From positions 28,313 through 92,312 of the forward strand of contig NZ_FNUJ01000020.1 in assembly GCF_900107925.1 (NCBI RefSeq): a stretch of 64,000 nt of DNA. The letters are read 5' to 3'. Under the pieces are notes generated by a model. The model searched no databases. It was not told the origin of the DNA and saw only the letters and a list, made by a program, of their open reading frames with translations. The stretch's first letter is position 1; every line of letters begins with the position of its first letter. Of this stretch, positions 26,939-33,949 are shown in pieces. The translations under genes and the position numbers were made by a program. This stretch comes from Amycolatopsis pretoriensis (GTDB taxonomy: Bacteria > Actinomycetota > Actinomycetes > Mycobacteriales > Pseudonocardiaceae).

Positions 26939-27150
26939 CGGAGTGATACAACACCGCGACGCTCGGTCGCCAAGCGCTTGCGTCGATGTCGACAGGTCGG
27001 GGATCGGGTCGCGTCCGCCGAGACTGCCCGCCACGTTCGGAGCAGCCGGGTAACGATAAGGGACTCCCGCGCAACTCCCGGACCAACCGGACGTCCCCCG
27101 AGAACCCAGCGCTGGGACTTCCACCGGTTCACTCCCGCAGGAGGTCCACC
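26939..27150. other. Gap after the HEPN gene
   Basis: No gene is supported in these 212 bases. G+C returns to the high chromosomal level by about 26990. I see no copy of the tRNA-like 3' end that would mark a second attachment site. The last 12 bases hold the AGGAGG ribosome binding site of the next gene. Confidence 0.5.
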
Positions 27151-27633
27151 ATGTCCAGACCCGTCAGACGCGCCCTTCTCGCGGTCACCCTGCTGCTCGC
27201 CGCGAGCGTGGCCGCCGCCGCGCCGGCTCAGGCCGTCAACAGCGTTCCCACCCTGACCGCCATCCGGACCGGGAACAACCCCACCTTCGACCGGGTTGTG
27301 CTCGATCTCGGTCCCGGGAGCGCGCCCACTCCCGGCTACCAGCTCGTCGACGAGCTCATCGCCGATCCGAGCAGCGAAATCGTGTGGCTCACCGGGGAGT
27401 ACTTCATCAACGTCAGCGTGCCGTACGCCGCGGCGCACGATGACAACGGGAATCCCACCTACACCGGGCCGGTGAAGTTCCGGACCCGGAACCTGAGCAA
27501 CGTCATGGCCGTCGCCGTGATCGGGGACTGGGAGGCGCACCTGCTGATCGGGCTCGGGGTGCGGTCGCGGACCACGGTGAACGTCTTCACGCTCACCGCG
27601 CCCAACCGCGTCGTCATCGACGTGGCCCACTAG
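27151..27633 (+). CDS. Secreted AMIN-like domain protein
   Basis: A 160-residue protein with a Sec signal peptide (residues 1-28, AAAPAQA). The mature part (PTLTAIRTGNNPTFDRVVLDLG, PVKFRTRNLSNVMAVAVIGDWEAHLLIGLG, RVVIDVAH) matches the AMIN-like domain common in actinobacterial secreted proteins, thought to bind cell-wall material. A consensus AGGAGG precedes ATG 27151. It converges with the DUF1684 gene across 15 bases. Confidence 0.82.
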   Translation: MSRPVRRALLAVTLLLAASVAAAAPAQAVNSVPTLTAIRTGNNPTFDRVVLDLGPGSAPTPGYQLVDELIADPSSEIVWLTGEYFINVSVPYAAAHDDNGNPTYTGPVKFRTRNLSNVMAVAVIGDWEAHLLIGLGVRSRTTVNVFTLTAPNRVVIDVAH

Positions 27634-27648
27634 GGGACAGCGGGGGAG

Positions 27649-28431
27649 TCACCCGCGCTCGTGCGGGATCTTCTCCCCCGCCTCCACCGCGAACGGCAGG
27701 TCGTTGCCCGCCGGCGGCAGCGGGCACGTCGCGAAGTCCGTGAACGCGCACGGCAGGTTCACCGCCCGGTTGAAGTCCAGCGTCACCGATCCGTCGGCCG
27801 ACGGCGCGCCGACCGGCAGCGAACGGTTCGCCGCGTACGTCGTCACCCCGCTCGTCCCGTCGGTGAACAGGATGCTCAAGCCGCCTTCTTTGCCGTTGAA
27901 CGCCGTCAGCGTGTGCGTCTGGCCGCCAAAAGAAAAGTGCACCACTCCCGGCGCCGTGTAGACGTGGCTCAGGCCCTCCACCACGGCCCCGACCGTGGTC
28001 GGCCGCGGCGCGTCGAACGGCTCGAAGCGCCCCTCGATCACCCAGGAGGGAGACGGCTCGTACGCCGGGACGCCGTGGAACGCCCTCAGCACCTCGGCCT
28101 TCGGGTCGTGCACGCGGATCAGGTACCCCGACCGGCGCGCGACCTCGATCTCGACGTCGCCGGCCAGCACCCGCGTGCCCGCGCCGCTGTTGACCAGCTC
28201 GAACCGGCGGACCTCCGTGATCGGCGAGCCCTCGTGCGTCAGCGACGCGCCGGCCGGGTCGACGTACGCCGCTTCCGCGTCCTGCCACCAGCGGCCGGGG
28301 ATGCCGGGGTACTCGCGCGGGGAATCGGTCAGCCAGTCGAGCGACACCAGCGCCAGCCAGCCGTGCGGCGCCGCGAGGTCCTCCTCGCGCCGGGTCTTCC
28401 AGTCCTGCCACTCGCTCGTGAACGTGCTCAT
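27649..28431 (-). CDS. DUF1684 family protein
   Basis: A 260-residue cytoplasmic protein of the DUF1684 family, recognised by the start EWQDWKTRREEDLAAPHGWLAL, the middle YEPSPSWVIEGRFEPF, and the ending DFNRAVNLPCAFTDFATCPLPPAGN. Family members are of unknown function; the highly conserved PC-F--F--CP--P-N block suggests a metal or substrate site. A GGG-rich ribosome binding site lies before ATG 28431. It shares strand with the next two unknown genes and may be cotranscribed (21-bp gap). Confidence 0.88.
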   Translation of the reverse strand: MSTFTSEWQDWKTRREEDLAAPHGWLALVSLDWLTDSPREYPGIPGRWWQDAEAAYVDPAGASLTHEGSPITEVRRFELVNSGAGTRVLAGDVEIEVARRSGYLIRVHDPKAEVLRAFHGVPAYEPSPSWVIEGRFEPFDAPRPTTVGAVVEGLSHVYTAPGVVHFSFGGQTHTLTAFNGKEGGLSILFTDGTSGVTTYAANRSLPVGAPSADGSVTLDFNRAVNLPCAFTDFATCPLPPAGNDLPFAVEAGEKIPHERG

Positions 28432-28452
28432 CGCGGGCCCCTTTCCCGTCGG

Positions 28453-29058
28453 CTACGACGGTGCCAACCCACCGCCCGGGCCGGTATTCCGCGTCCCAGT
28501 ATCCGGACCGGTCCGCAACCACGCGATTTCGCGCTCGCCGCCGGCCGGGACGACCACGCGCCGGAACCCCGGCCCGTCCGGGAGCGCCGCGTGGAACCGG
28601 TCGGAGACGATCAGCAGCTGGTCCAGCTCCGGCGCCGCGGCGAGCGCCGCCTTCAGCACCTCGGCTTCGCACAGCCAGACCGCCAGCGCGACCGCGGCGC
28701 CGCCGAAGTTCGGCGGGCGCAGCACGACGTCGCCGTGGTCGGCCGCGAGCCGCAGCCGGAGCCGGCCGAACTCGTTGAGGTGGCGGTTGCGGCGCCCCAG
28801 CGCGCCGGCCACCTCGCCGGCGAACTCCCCCGCCACCCACGGCAGCGGCACGGCCGGCGGGATGACCAGCGTCGTGCTGTCCCCCTCCGGCCGGCGGTAC
28901 CACGTCGGCGTGCGGTACGGCACCGGGACGCGGTCGAACACCTCGTCCAGCACCCCGTCGAGGATGGTGCCGAGGTGCACCGCGCGGGCGGTGCCGCCGC
29001 GGCTCGGGGCGACGATCCCGATCCGGACGACGGTCGCGGCCACCGGAACGGTGCGCAT
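28453..29058 (-). CDS. Hypothetical protein, degenerate nucleotide-binding-like start
   Basis: A 201-residue protein I do not recognise. Its start VVRIGIVAPSRGGTA looks like the first strand and loop of a P-loop protein but lacks the essential Lys-Thr/Ser, so ATP or GTP binding is doubtful. The rest is a mix of hydrophobic strands and helices (AVALAVWLCEAEVLKAALAAAPELDQLLIVSDRF). No signal peptide. It begins 7 bases after the end of the 29066 gene on the same strand, so the two are probably a functional pair. Confidence 0.6.
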   Translation of the reverse strand: MRTVPVAATVVRIGIVAPSRGGTARAVHLGTILDGVLDEVFDRVPVPYRTPTWYRRPEGDSTTLVIPPAVPLPWVAGEFAGEVAGALGRRNRHLNEFGRLRLRLAADHGDVVLRPPNFGGAAVALAVWLCEAEVLKAALAAAPELDQLLIVSDRFHAALPDGPGFRRVVVPAGGEREIAWLRTGPDTGTRNTGPGGGLAPS

Positions 29059-29065
29059 GACCTCC

Positions 29066-30031
29066 TCAGTCCTCCCGGGGGTCGAAGGACCACTGCAGGC
29101 CGTAGCTCAGCCCCTGGTGCAGCTCGTGGAACTCGAGCCCCACCTCGCCGACCCGGTTGACCGTCAGCGCGTCGCCGGAGTCGACGCCGTCGTCGACGAC
29201 CCGGCCCGGCACGCCGTTGAGCCGCCACACGCGCGACGGCGGCGCCGCGCGGTCGAACCGCACGCGCACCGAGAACTCTTCGCACCGGCGCAGGGGTGTC
29301 ATGACGTAGTAGGGCCGCAGCGACGTGCGCCGCGGCGCGAACCGGATGCCGTACTCATGGCGCTGGCCCAGCCGCAACGGGCTGGGCAGCCGCATGATGA
29401 ACTGCGCGTGGCTCACCGACACCTGGCGCGCTTCGACGATTTCGCCGCCGAACAGGACGTCGGCGGTGATGTCCGGGACGGGGTCGCTGCCCGGCTCGGC
29501 CGGGACGCTGAACGAGAGCACGAGCTCGTCGAGCTCGTCGACCTCCGCGACGATCCGGCGTTCTTCCTCCAGGTCCGGCGGGTCGCGGTCGAGCCGCAGC
29601 CGCGCCTTCATCGACTCGACGTACCAGCCGGCCAGCGGGTGCAGGTCGCGCCCGGCCGGGGGCGCGCCGAGCAGCTCGTCGAGCCGGCGGAACGCCAGGT
29701 CGATCCGGCGGCGGGCGGTGCGCGGGTCGCGGTCCAAGACGCTGGCCAGCCACGAGATCCGCCGGTCGAGGAACTCCCCCGCGGCCTCTTCGTGCAGGCC
29801 GAGCGCCGCGAGCGCGGCCAGCCGCAGGTCGGCGGGCAGCCGGCCGCACAGCTCGGTGAGCCGCAGCACGAGCTTCTGGCGGGCGGCGGCGGGCTGGTCG
29901 GCGGCGGTGATTTCGCACGCTTCGCGCAGGCAGGGGCCGATCCGCTGGTGCAGGTCGGCCGCGTCGAGCCCGCGGCCGCGGCGCAGTTCGTTCAGCTCGC
30001 GTACGAACGGGAAGGAGTTCTCCGGTCGCAT
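29066..30031 (-). CDS. Hypothetical two-domain regulator-like protein
   Basis: A 321-residue protein. The N-terminal ~125 residues are helical (FVRELNELRRGRG, ISWLASVLDRDPRTARRRIDLAFRRLDELL), with an 'RDPRTARRRI' segment resembling a helix-turn-helix seen in a widespread actinobacterial family of unknown function. The C-terminal part (about 160-321) is beta-rich with EFSVRVRFDRAAPPSRVWRLNG. No membrane segment. It is followed at 7 bases by the 28453 gene. The pair has no recognised role; an accessory signalling or conflict module is possible but not shown. Confidence 0.6.
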   Translation of the reverse strand: MRPENSFPFVRELNELRRGRGLDAADLHQRIGPCLREACEITAADQPAAARQKLVLRLTELCGRLPADLRLAALAALGLHEEAAGEFLDRRISWLASVLDRDPRTARRRIDLAFRRLDELLGAPPAGRDLHPLAGWYVESMKARLRLDRDPPDLEEERRIVAEVDELDELVLSFSVPAEPGSDPVPDITADVLFGGEIVEARQVSVSHAQFIMRLPSPLRLGQRHEYGIRFAPRRTSLRPYYVMTPLRRCEEFSVRVRFDRAAPPSRVWRLNGVPGRVVDDGVDSGDALTVNRVGEVGLEFHELHQGLSYGLQWSFDPRED

Positions 30032-30128
30032 CCCACCCCCTCCCGTGCCCGGTGGAATCGAACGACCACATTACCAAGCGCGATTCCGCGCCGACGTGAC
30101 AGATCCTGGACATCGCATTCGCGGAATA

Positions 30129-30165
30129 CCCGGCCGGCCGACCCCCCACGAGCCGGCCGGCCGGG
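30129..30165 (-). terminator. Hairpin after the tiny peptide gene
   Basis: A 12-bp perfect stem of alternating CCGG (30129-30140 with 30154-30165) and a 13-base loop, starting 11 bases after the stop of the 14-residue peptide gene. There is no T tract, as usual for actinobacteria. It would separate the peptide unit from the gene at 30031. Confidence 0.6.
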
Positions 30166-30175
30166 CCGCCGCGGG

Positions 30176-30220
30176 TCAGTTCGCGCCGAAGATCAGCGCC
30201 CAGACTGAGTGGCTCTCCAT
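30176..30220 (-). CDS. 14-residue peptide MESHSVWALIFGAN
   Basis: A tiny reading frame with ATG 30220 preceded by GAGGAGG about 7 bases upstream, a stronger ribosome binding site than most genes here. The stop is followed by a GC-rich hairpin. It begins 13 bases after the stop of a 55-residue small protein gene, so both sit on a short transcript. The peptide is hydrophobic in the middle (VWALIFG) with a polar start. It could be a signalling or regulatory peptide, a membrane micropeptide, or chance. No export or maturation gene is adjacent. Confidence 0.5.
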   Translation of the reverse strand: MESHSVWALIFGAN

Positions 30221-30233
30221 CACACACACCTCC

Positions 30234-30401
30234 TCATCGCTGCACCCAGGCCGAGACGGGGAGCGGAGCGGAGCCGTGCGACGTCGGCGCGTCCGGTTCC
30301 GCCGCGTTTCCGGTGGCCGTCAGGAATCCCAGAACGGCCCCGACCACGAACGCGGCGAAGACGGATTTCACCAGGGTCAAGATCCTGCAGTAGACGTTCA
30401 C
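30234..30401 (-). CDS. 55-residue single-pass small protein
   Basis: Starts at GTG 30401 after a GGGGAG element. It has one hydrophobic helix (about residues 8-29, SVFAAFVVGAVLGFLTA) followed by a polar, Pro/Ser-rich tail, so it is either a small membrane protein or a secreted peptide cut after GNAAE. The stop overlaps an ATGA just before the strong ribosome binding site of the 14-residue peptide. I know no family. It lies downstream of the Crp/Fnr gene on the same strand (116-bp gap). Confidence 0.5.
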   Translation of the reverse strand: MNVYCRILTLVKSVFAAFVVGAVLGFLTATGNAAEPDAPTSHGSAPLPVSAWVQR

Positions 30402-30517
30402 GGCAAAGCACTCCCCGACCTCGCTCGAAAAACGGGAATCCGGCCGGTCGGCATCTGTTTCTTTTCCGGCCGGAACCCAGGATCCCGCCGGGGCGGGGTG
30501 TGCTCAGAGGACCGTTG

Positions 30518-31225
30518 TCACGGGTGTTGTGTGCCGTTTGGCTCAGAACGGGCGAAGTTGCGCAGGACGCTCGGCTTGCGGATGAGGATCCGGCGGCGGC
30601 CGGTCTCGACGATCCCCCGCTCCCGCAGCACACGCAACGTTCGTGCGACGGTACGCCGTGCGGCGCCGATCTGCGAGGCGATGTCCTCCTGGGAGAACGC
30701 GGCCTCGATGAGCACCCCTTCCGGGACGCGCTTGCCGCGCTCCTCGGCCAGCCTGACCAGGAAGACCGCGACCCGGCGGCTGACGTCGAAGGCGGCGGAG
30801 CCGATCCGGGCCGACTCGGCGTCGCGCAGCCGGGACGCAACGGTCTTGATCGTCGCGATGGCGATTTCGGGGCGCGTGTGCAGGACGTCGACGAACTCGG
30901 CGCCGGTCAGCTGGACGACGGTGCAGGGCTCGATAGCGCGCACCGACGCCGACCGCGGCCGGCCGGTGACGGCGGCGAGGTCGCCGAGCACCTCGCCCGG
31001 GCCGCGCAGGCCGAAGAGCACCTCACGGCCGTCCTCGACGATCATGGAGACGCGCACCCAGCCGGAGACCAGCACGTGGACGTGGTCGGTGGGGTCGCCC
31101 TGCATGAGCAGGGCGTCGTTCGCCCGGAACCGGCGGCGGGTGCCCCGGGCGAGCAGGTAGTCGCGATCGGCATCGGCGAGGTAAGCGAGGAGCGCACCCT
31201 CGCCCGCGTCGTCGTGCCCGCTCAT
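30518..31225 (-). CDS. Crp/Fnr-family transcriptional regulator
   Basis: A 235-residue regulator. The cyclic-nucleotide-binding domain (about 25-140) contains DHVHVLVSGWVRVSMIVEDGREVLFGLRGPGEVLGDLAAVTGRPRSA split by beta turns, with the PRSA phosphate-binding-cassette-like end. The C-terminal winged helix (FSQEDIASQIGAARRTVARTLRVLRERGIVETG) is complete. No Fnr cysteine cluster is seen, so a nucleotide ligand is likelier than an iron-sulfur cluster. ATG 31225 follows GGAGGGG. It is divergent from rnhA and upstream of the two small peptide genes, which could be its targets. Confidence 0.88.
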   Translation of the reverse strand: MSGHDDAGEGALLAYLADADRDYLLARGTRRRFRANDALLMQGDPTDHVHVLVSGWVRVSMIVEDGREVLFGLRGPGEVLGDLAAVTGRPRSASVRAIEPCTVVQLTGAEFVDVLHTRPEIAIATIKTVASRLRDAESARIGSAAFDVSRRVAVFLVRLAEERGKRVPEGVLIEAAFSQEDIASQIGAARRTVARTLRVLRERGIVETGRRRILIRKPSVLRNFARSEPNGTQHP

Positions 31226-31299
31226 GGTTCCCCTCCGGAGGTTCACCGTAACCCGGCGTGGCAGCTCCCGGCGAGGGTCGCGACCGGTAGGGTCGCCGC

Positions 31300-31761
31300 G
31301 TGGACGTGGAGATCTTCACCGACGGCGCGTGCAGCGGGAACCCGGGACCGGGCGGCTGGGGCGCGGTCCTCCGCTACGGGCGGCACGAGCGCGAGCTGTA
31401 CGGCGGCGAAGCCACCCCGACGACGAACAACCGGATGGAGCTGACGGCGCCGATCCGCGCGCTGGAGAGCCTGACCCGGCCGTCGCAGGTCCGCGTGTAC
31501 ACCGACAGCACGTACGTGCGCAACGGCATCATGCAGTGGCTCCCGCGGTGGAAGAAGAACGGCTGGCAGACGACGGCGCGCGAGCCGGTGAAGAACGCCG
31601 ACCTGTGGCAGCGCCTGGACGCGGCGGCGGGCGCGCACGAGGTCGAGTGGCTGTGGGTCAAGGGCCACGCGGGACACCCGGAGAACGAGCGCGCCGACCG
31701 GCTCGCGGTGCGCGGGGCCCAGGAGGCGCGGGAGTCCGGGAAGCCGGTCAACGCCGGTTAG
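31300..31761 (+). CDS. rnhA: Ribonuclease HI
   Basis: A 153-residue RNase H of normal bacterial length. The catalytic carboxylates D8, E47, D69 and D133 are in TDGACSGNPGPGGWGAV, NNRMELTAP, VYTDSTYVRNG and ENERADRLA. The basic handle region (PRWKKNGWQT) is present. It removes RNA from RNA-DNA hybrids. The GTG 31300 start places D8 correctly. Downstream is a YchJ-type gene at 41 bp. Confidence 0.95.
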   Translation: MDVEIFTDGACSGNPGPGGWGAVLRYGRHERELYGGEATPTTNNRMELTAPIRALESLTRPSQVRVYTDSTYVRNGIMQWLPRWKKNGWQTTAREPVKNADLWQRLDAAAGAHEVEWLWVKGHAGHPENERADRLAVRGAQEARESGKPVNAG

Positions 31762-31802
31762 TCCTCAGTAGACGGTCGCGGCGGCCGTGGGATGATTCCG
31801 GG

Positions 31803-32177
31803 ATGACTTCGTGCCCGTGCGGTCTCGCCGAGTCCTACGCCGCCTGTTGCGGCCGGTTCCACGACGGTGGCCTCGCGGCGCCGACGGCCGAGCTGCTGAT
31901 GCGCTCGCGGTTCAGCGCGTTCGCCGTGGGGGACACGGCGTACCTGCTGCGCACGTGGCACCCGGACACCCGACCGCGCCGGCTCGCGCTCGACCCCGGT
32001 CAGGAGTGGACGCGGCTGGAGATCCTCGGCCGCACCGGCGGCGGCCTGCTGCACACCGAGGGCACGGTGGAGTTCCGGGCGCACTACCGCCACGGCGGCC
32101 GTGAGGGGTTCATGGAGGAGAACAGCCGCTTCCGGCGCGCGGACGGGCAGTGGGTCTACCTGGACGCGGAAGCCTGA
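31803..32177 (+). CDS. YchJ/UPF0225 family protein
   Basis: A 124-residue protein starting with the SEC-C-like zinc motif CPCGLAESYAACCGRFHDG, then the YchJ core (APTAELLMRSRFSAFAVGDTAYLLRTWHPDTRP, FRAHYRHGGREGFMEENSRFRR). The fold is NTF2-like; function is unknown. ATG 31803 is the only start in front of the Cys motif. The stop overlaps an ATG (TGATG) in another frame that I do not consider a gene. Confidence 0.88.
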   Translation: MTSCPCGLAESYAACCGRFHDGGLAAPTAELLMRSRFSAFAVGDTAYLLRTWHPDTRPRRLALDPGQEWTRLEILGRTGGGLLHTEGTVEFRAHYRHGGREGFMEENSRFRRADGQWVYLDAEA

Positions 32178-32267
32178 TGGGCACTGCCGCCGCCGGCGTG
32201 GCCGGCGCCTCCTCGGCGTCCTCGTCGGTGGTCTCCTCCAGCACCTGCTCGCCGCGCGCACCCGCCG

Positions 32268-32546
32268 GTGGCAGCGGGAAACGCGCTCGCCAAGCTGAAG
32301 CAGACCGTCTACGCCGAGTACTTGCGCTCGATCAGCGCCAGCTACGGTCAGGCGATCGCCGGCGAGCGGAGCCTCGCCGGCACCACGGTTTCCCGGGCCG
32401 CCAGGAAGCTCACGACCATCGTGCTCGCCGTCCACTCGCGGGTCGCCGCGGGCGACGGCGTCGAGGAAGCGATCGTGGCCGCCGTCGACGAGGAGCGGCT
32501 CGCCTTGGTCGAAATCTTCAAGACCGATCTCAAGATCGAACCGTAG
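32268..32546 (+). CDS. Small helical hypothetical protein
   Basis: A 92-residue, strongly helical protein (KLKQTVYAEYLRSISASYGQAI, VEEAIVAAVDEERLALVEIFKTDL) starting at GTG 32268. Third-position G+C bias supports this frame. No ribosome binding site is obvious, and the 90 bases before it hold no clear gene, so the start could be earlier. It stands 31 bases before the membrane/Nudix-like gene and may be its partner. Confidence 0.5.
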   Translation: MAAGNALAKLKQTVYAEYLRSISASYGQAIAGERSLAGTTVSRAARKLTTIVLAVHSRVAAGDGVEEAIVAAVDEERLALVEIFKTDLKIEP

Positions 32547-32577
32547 CCGGAAACCCGCCCCGCGAAACACCTCCGTC

Positions 32578-33828
32578 GTGCTAAACAAAGCGGCGATGGG
32601 AAAACTGACGCGCCGCGCCCGGGCCAAAGCGGACTACCTCGGCTTCATCGGCGCCCGGGAGTGGCCGCTCGCTGCCTCTGGCCTCGGCGTTGTGCTCGGT
32701 GTCGTCACCATCCTGCCCAGCGCCGTCGGGGTCGTGCTCTCCGTCGTCGCGCTGGCCCTCGGGGTCGCCACCTTCACCCGCGATGTCCGGCTGCTGCGCC
32801 GGCGGTGGGCCGGGTTCGCCTTCACCTCCATCGCCGCGCCCTTCCCCACCGCGGAACTGCCGCCGCCGTCCGCCTATCCGGCGTCGGATTACCTCGCCGT
32901 TCCTTCGCGGGGAACCGCGCTCGTCAGCGACGCGATCGACCAGGATCTCTGGACCGAGCACCACACCGTCGACGTCGCCGAGGAGCCCTACCGGCTGCCG
33001 CCCGCGCTCAAAGCGACCGCTCCCCACGTCCTCCCACTGCGGGCCCGCGGCCGCCTGCTCTTCAACGGTCCCATCGTCGGCATGCGCGGCGATCCGCTCC
33101 CCGCCTCCGGGGCGCGGCCCGCGCCCATCCGGTTGCACCGCGCCCGGTTCTTCGACGCCGTCTGCTCGAACGAGCTCGGCACGCTCCGCATCACCCGCGC
33201 CGGCACCGGCGAGGAGTACGACCTGCGCAAGGCCGAGCTGACCGGCACCGACGGCACTCTCCGCGAGCTCGGCAGCAGCACGCTCGCCGACCTGATCGGC
33301 GTCTCGACGGTCGCCTTCACCACCGACGGCAAGCTCGTCACCGTCCGGCAGTCCTCGCTCAACGCCGTGAGCGGGCTGCTGCTGGCGCCCTCGGGCAGTG
33401 GCTCGCTCGAGCCGAAGGACCTGCGCACGCCGGACGGCGGCCCGCGGCGGTTCCTGCACACCGCGATCCGGGCCGGCATGGAACGCGAACTCTGCGAGGA
33501 AAGCGGGCTCACGCCCCAGGACGTCCGCGAAACCAAGGTCGCCGGGTTCGCGCGCTGGATGGAACGCGGTGCCAAGCCGGAGTTCTTCGGCGTGACCGAG
33601 CTGGCGGTCGACAGCACCGAAGTCGCCTCACGTCAGCCGGTCAGCGGCGAACGCCTCTACAGCGCCGGGCTGACGCTCTTCGACGTCGACCTCCCGGCGA
33701 TCGGCGCCGCGCTGGCCGGCGGTGTCCCGCTCAGCGAAGCACTTCCGCAGCGGATCTGGGAAGACGGTTCGCTGCCGCTCCTGCTGGCCTTGCGCGCCGC
33801 GGCGGCGTGGCAAGCGGCTCGGGTCTGA
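32578..33828 (+). CDS. Membrane-anchored Nudix-like protein
   Basis: A 416-residue protein. Two adjacent hydrophobic helices lie near residues 30-65 (VVLGVVTILPSAVGVVLSVVALALGVA). A long soluble part follows, with ERELCEESGLTPQDV near residue 305, matching the REx2EExGU half of the Nudix box; the upstream Gx5E part is not clear, so hydrolase activity is uncertain. The end has WEDGSLPLLLALRAAAAW. GTG 32578 or ATG 32596 could be the start; neither has a good ribosome binding site. Possible roles are nucleotide-signal hydrolysis or sensing at the membrane; not shown. Confidence 0.6.
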   Translation: MLNKAAMGKLTRRARAKADYLGFIGAREWPLAASGLGVVLGVVTILPSAVGVVLSVVALALGVATFTRDVRLLRRRWAGFAFTSIAAPFPTAELPPPSAYPASDYLAVPSRGTALVSDAIDQDLWTEHHTVDVAEEPYRLPPALKATAPHVLPLRARGRLLFNGPIVGMRGDPLPASGARPAPIRLHRARFFDAVCSNELGTLRITRAGTGEEYDLRKAELTGTDGTLRELGSSTLADLIGVSTVAFTTDGKLVTVRQSSLNAVSGLLLAPSGSGSLEPKDLRTPDGGPRRFLHTAIRAGMERELCEESGLTPQDVRETKVAGFARWMERGAKPEFFGVTELAVDSTEVASRQPVSGERLYSAGLTLFDVDLPAIGAALAGGVPLSEALPQRIWEDGSLPLLLALRAAAAWQAARV

Positions 33829-33880
33829 CCGATTCGCCCCTGTTCCCGGCGTGACCGGACCGCTACGATCGTCCGCAATT

Positions 33881-33899
33881 GTTAGGAAAGTTCCCTAAC
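33881..33899. promoter_or_regulatory. Inverted repeat upstream of csxA (ROK/CsnR-type operator)
   Basis: GTTAGGAAAGTTCCCTAAC is a 19-bp palindrome around G33890 with 8 of 9 pairs matching. TTAGGAAA/TTTCCTAA-type palindromes are, from memory, operators of ROK-family regulators such as CsnR before chitosanase genes of Streptomyces. It ends 50 bp before the csxA start, so repression of csxA by a ROK protein is likely. Confidence 0.65.
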
Positions 33900-33949
33900 G
33901 ATGGGCATGCTGTTCCCCCACGCCGCCGTGGTGCCTAGGAGGCGCGCTA

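Noticed and set aside
26122..27150. A second attachment site flanking the HEPN islet
   Set aside because: I looked for a copy of the tRNA-like 3' end downstream of the gene and found none, and there is no integrase gene.
28453..29058. GTPase call for this gene
   Set aside because: The loop lacks the Lys-Ser/Thr of Walker A and no other G motifs are seen.
32177..32584. Open frame starting at the YchJ stop (ATG 32177)
   Set aside because: Its codon positions lack the expected third-base bias and its product is Arg/Ser-rich; the frame from 32268 is better supported.
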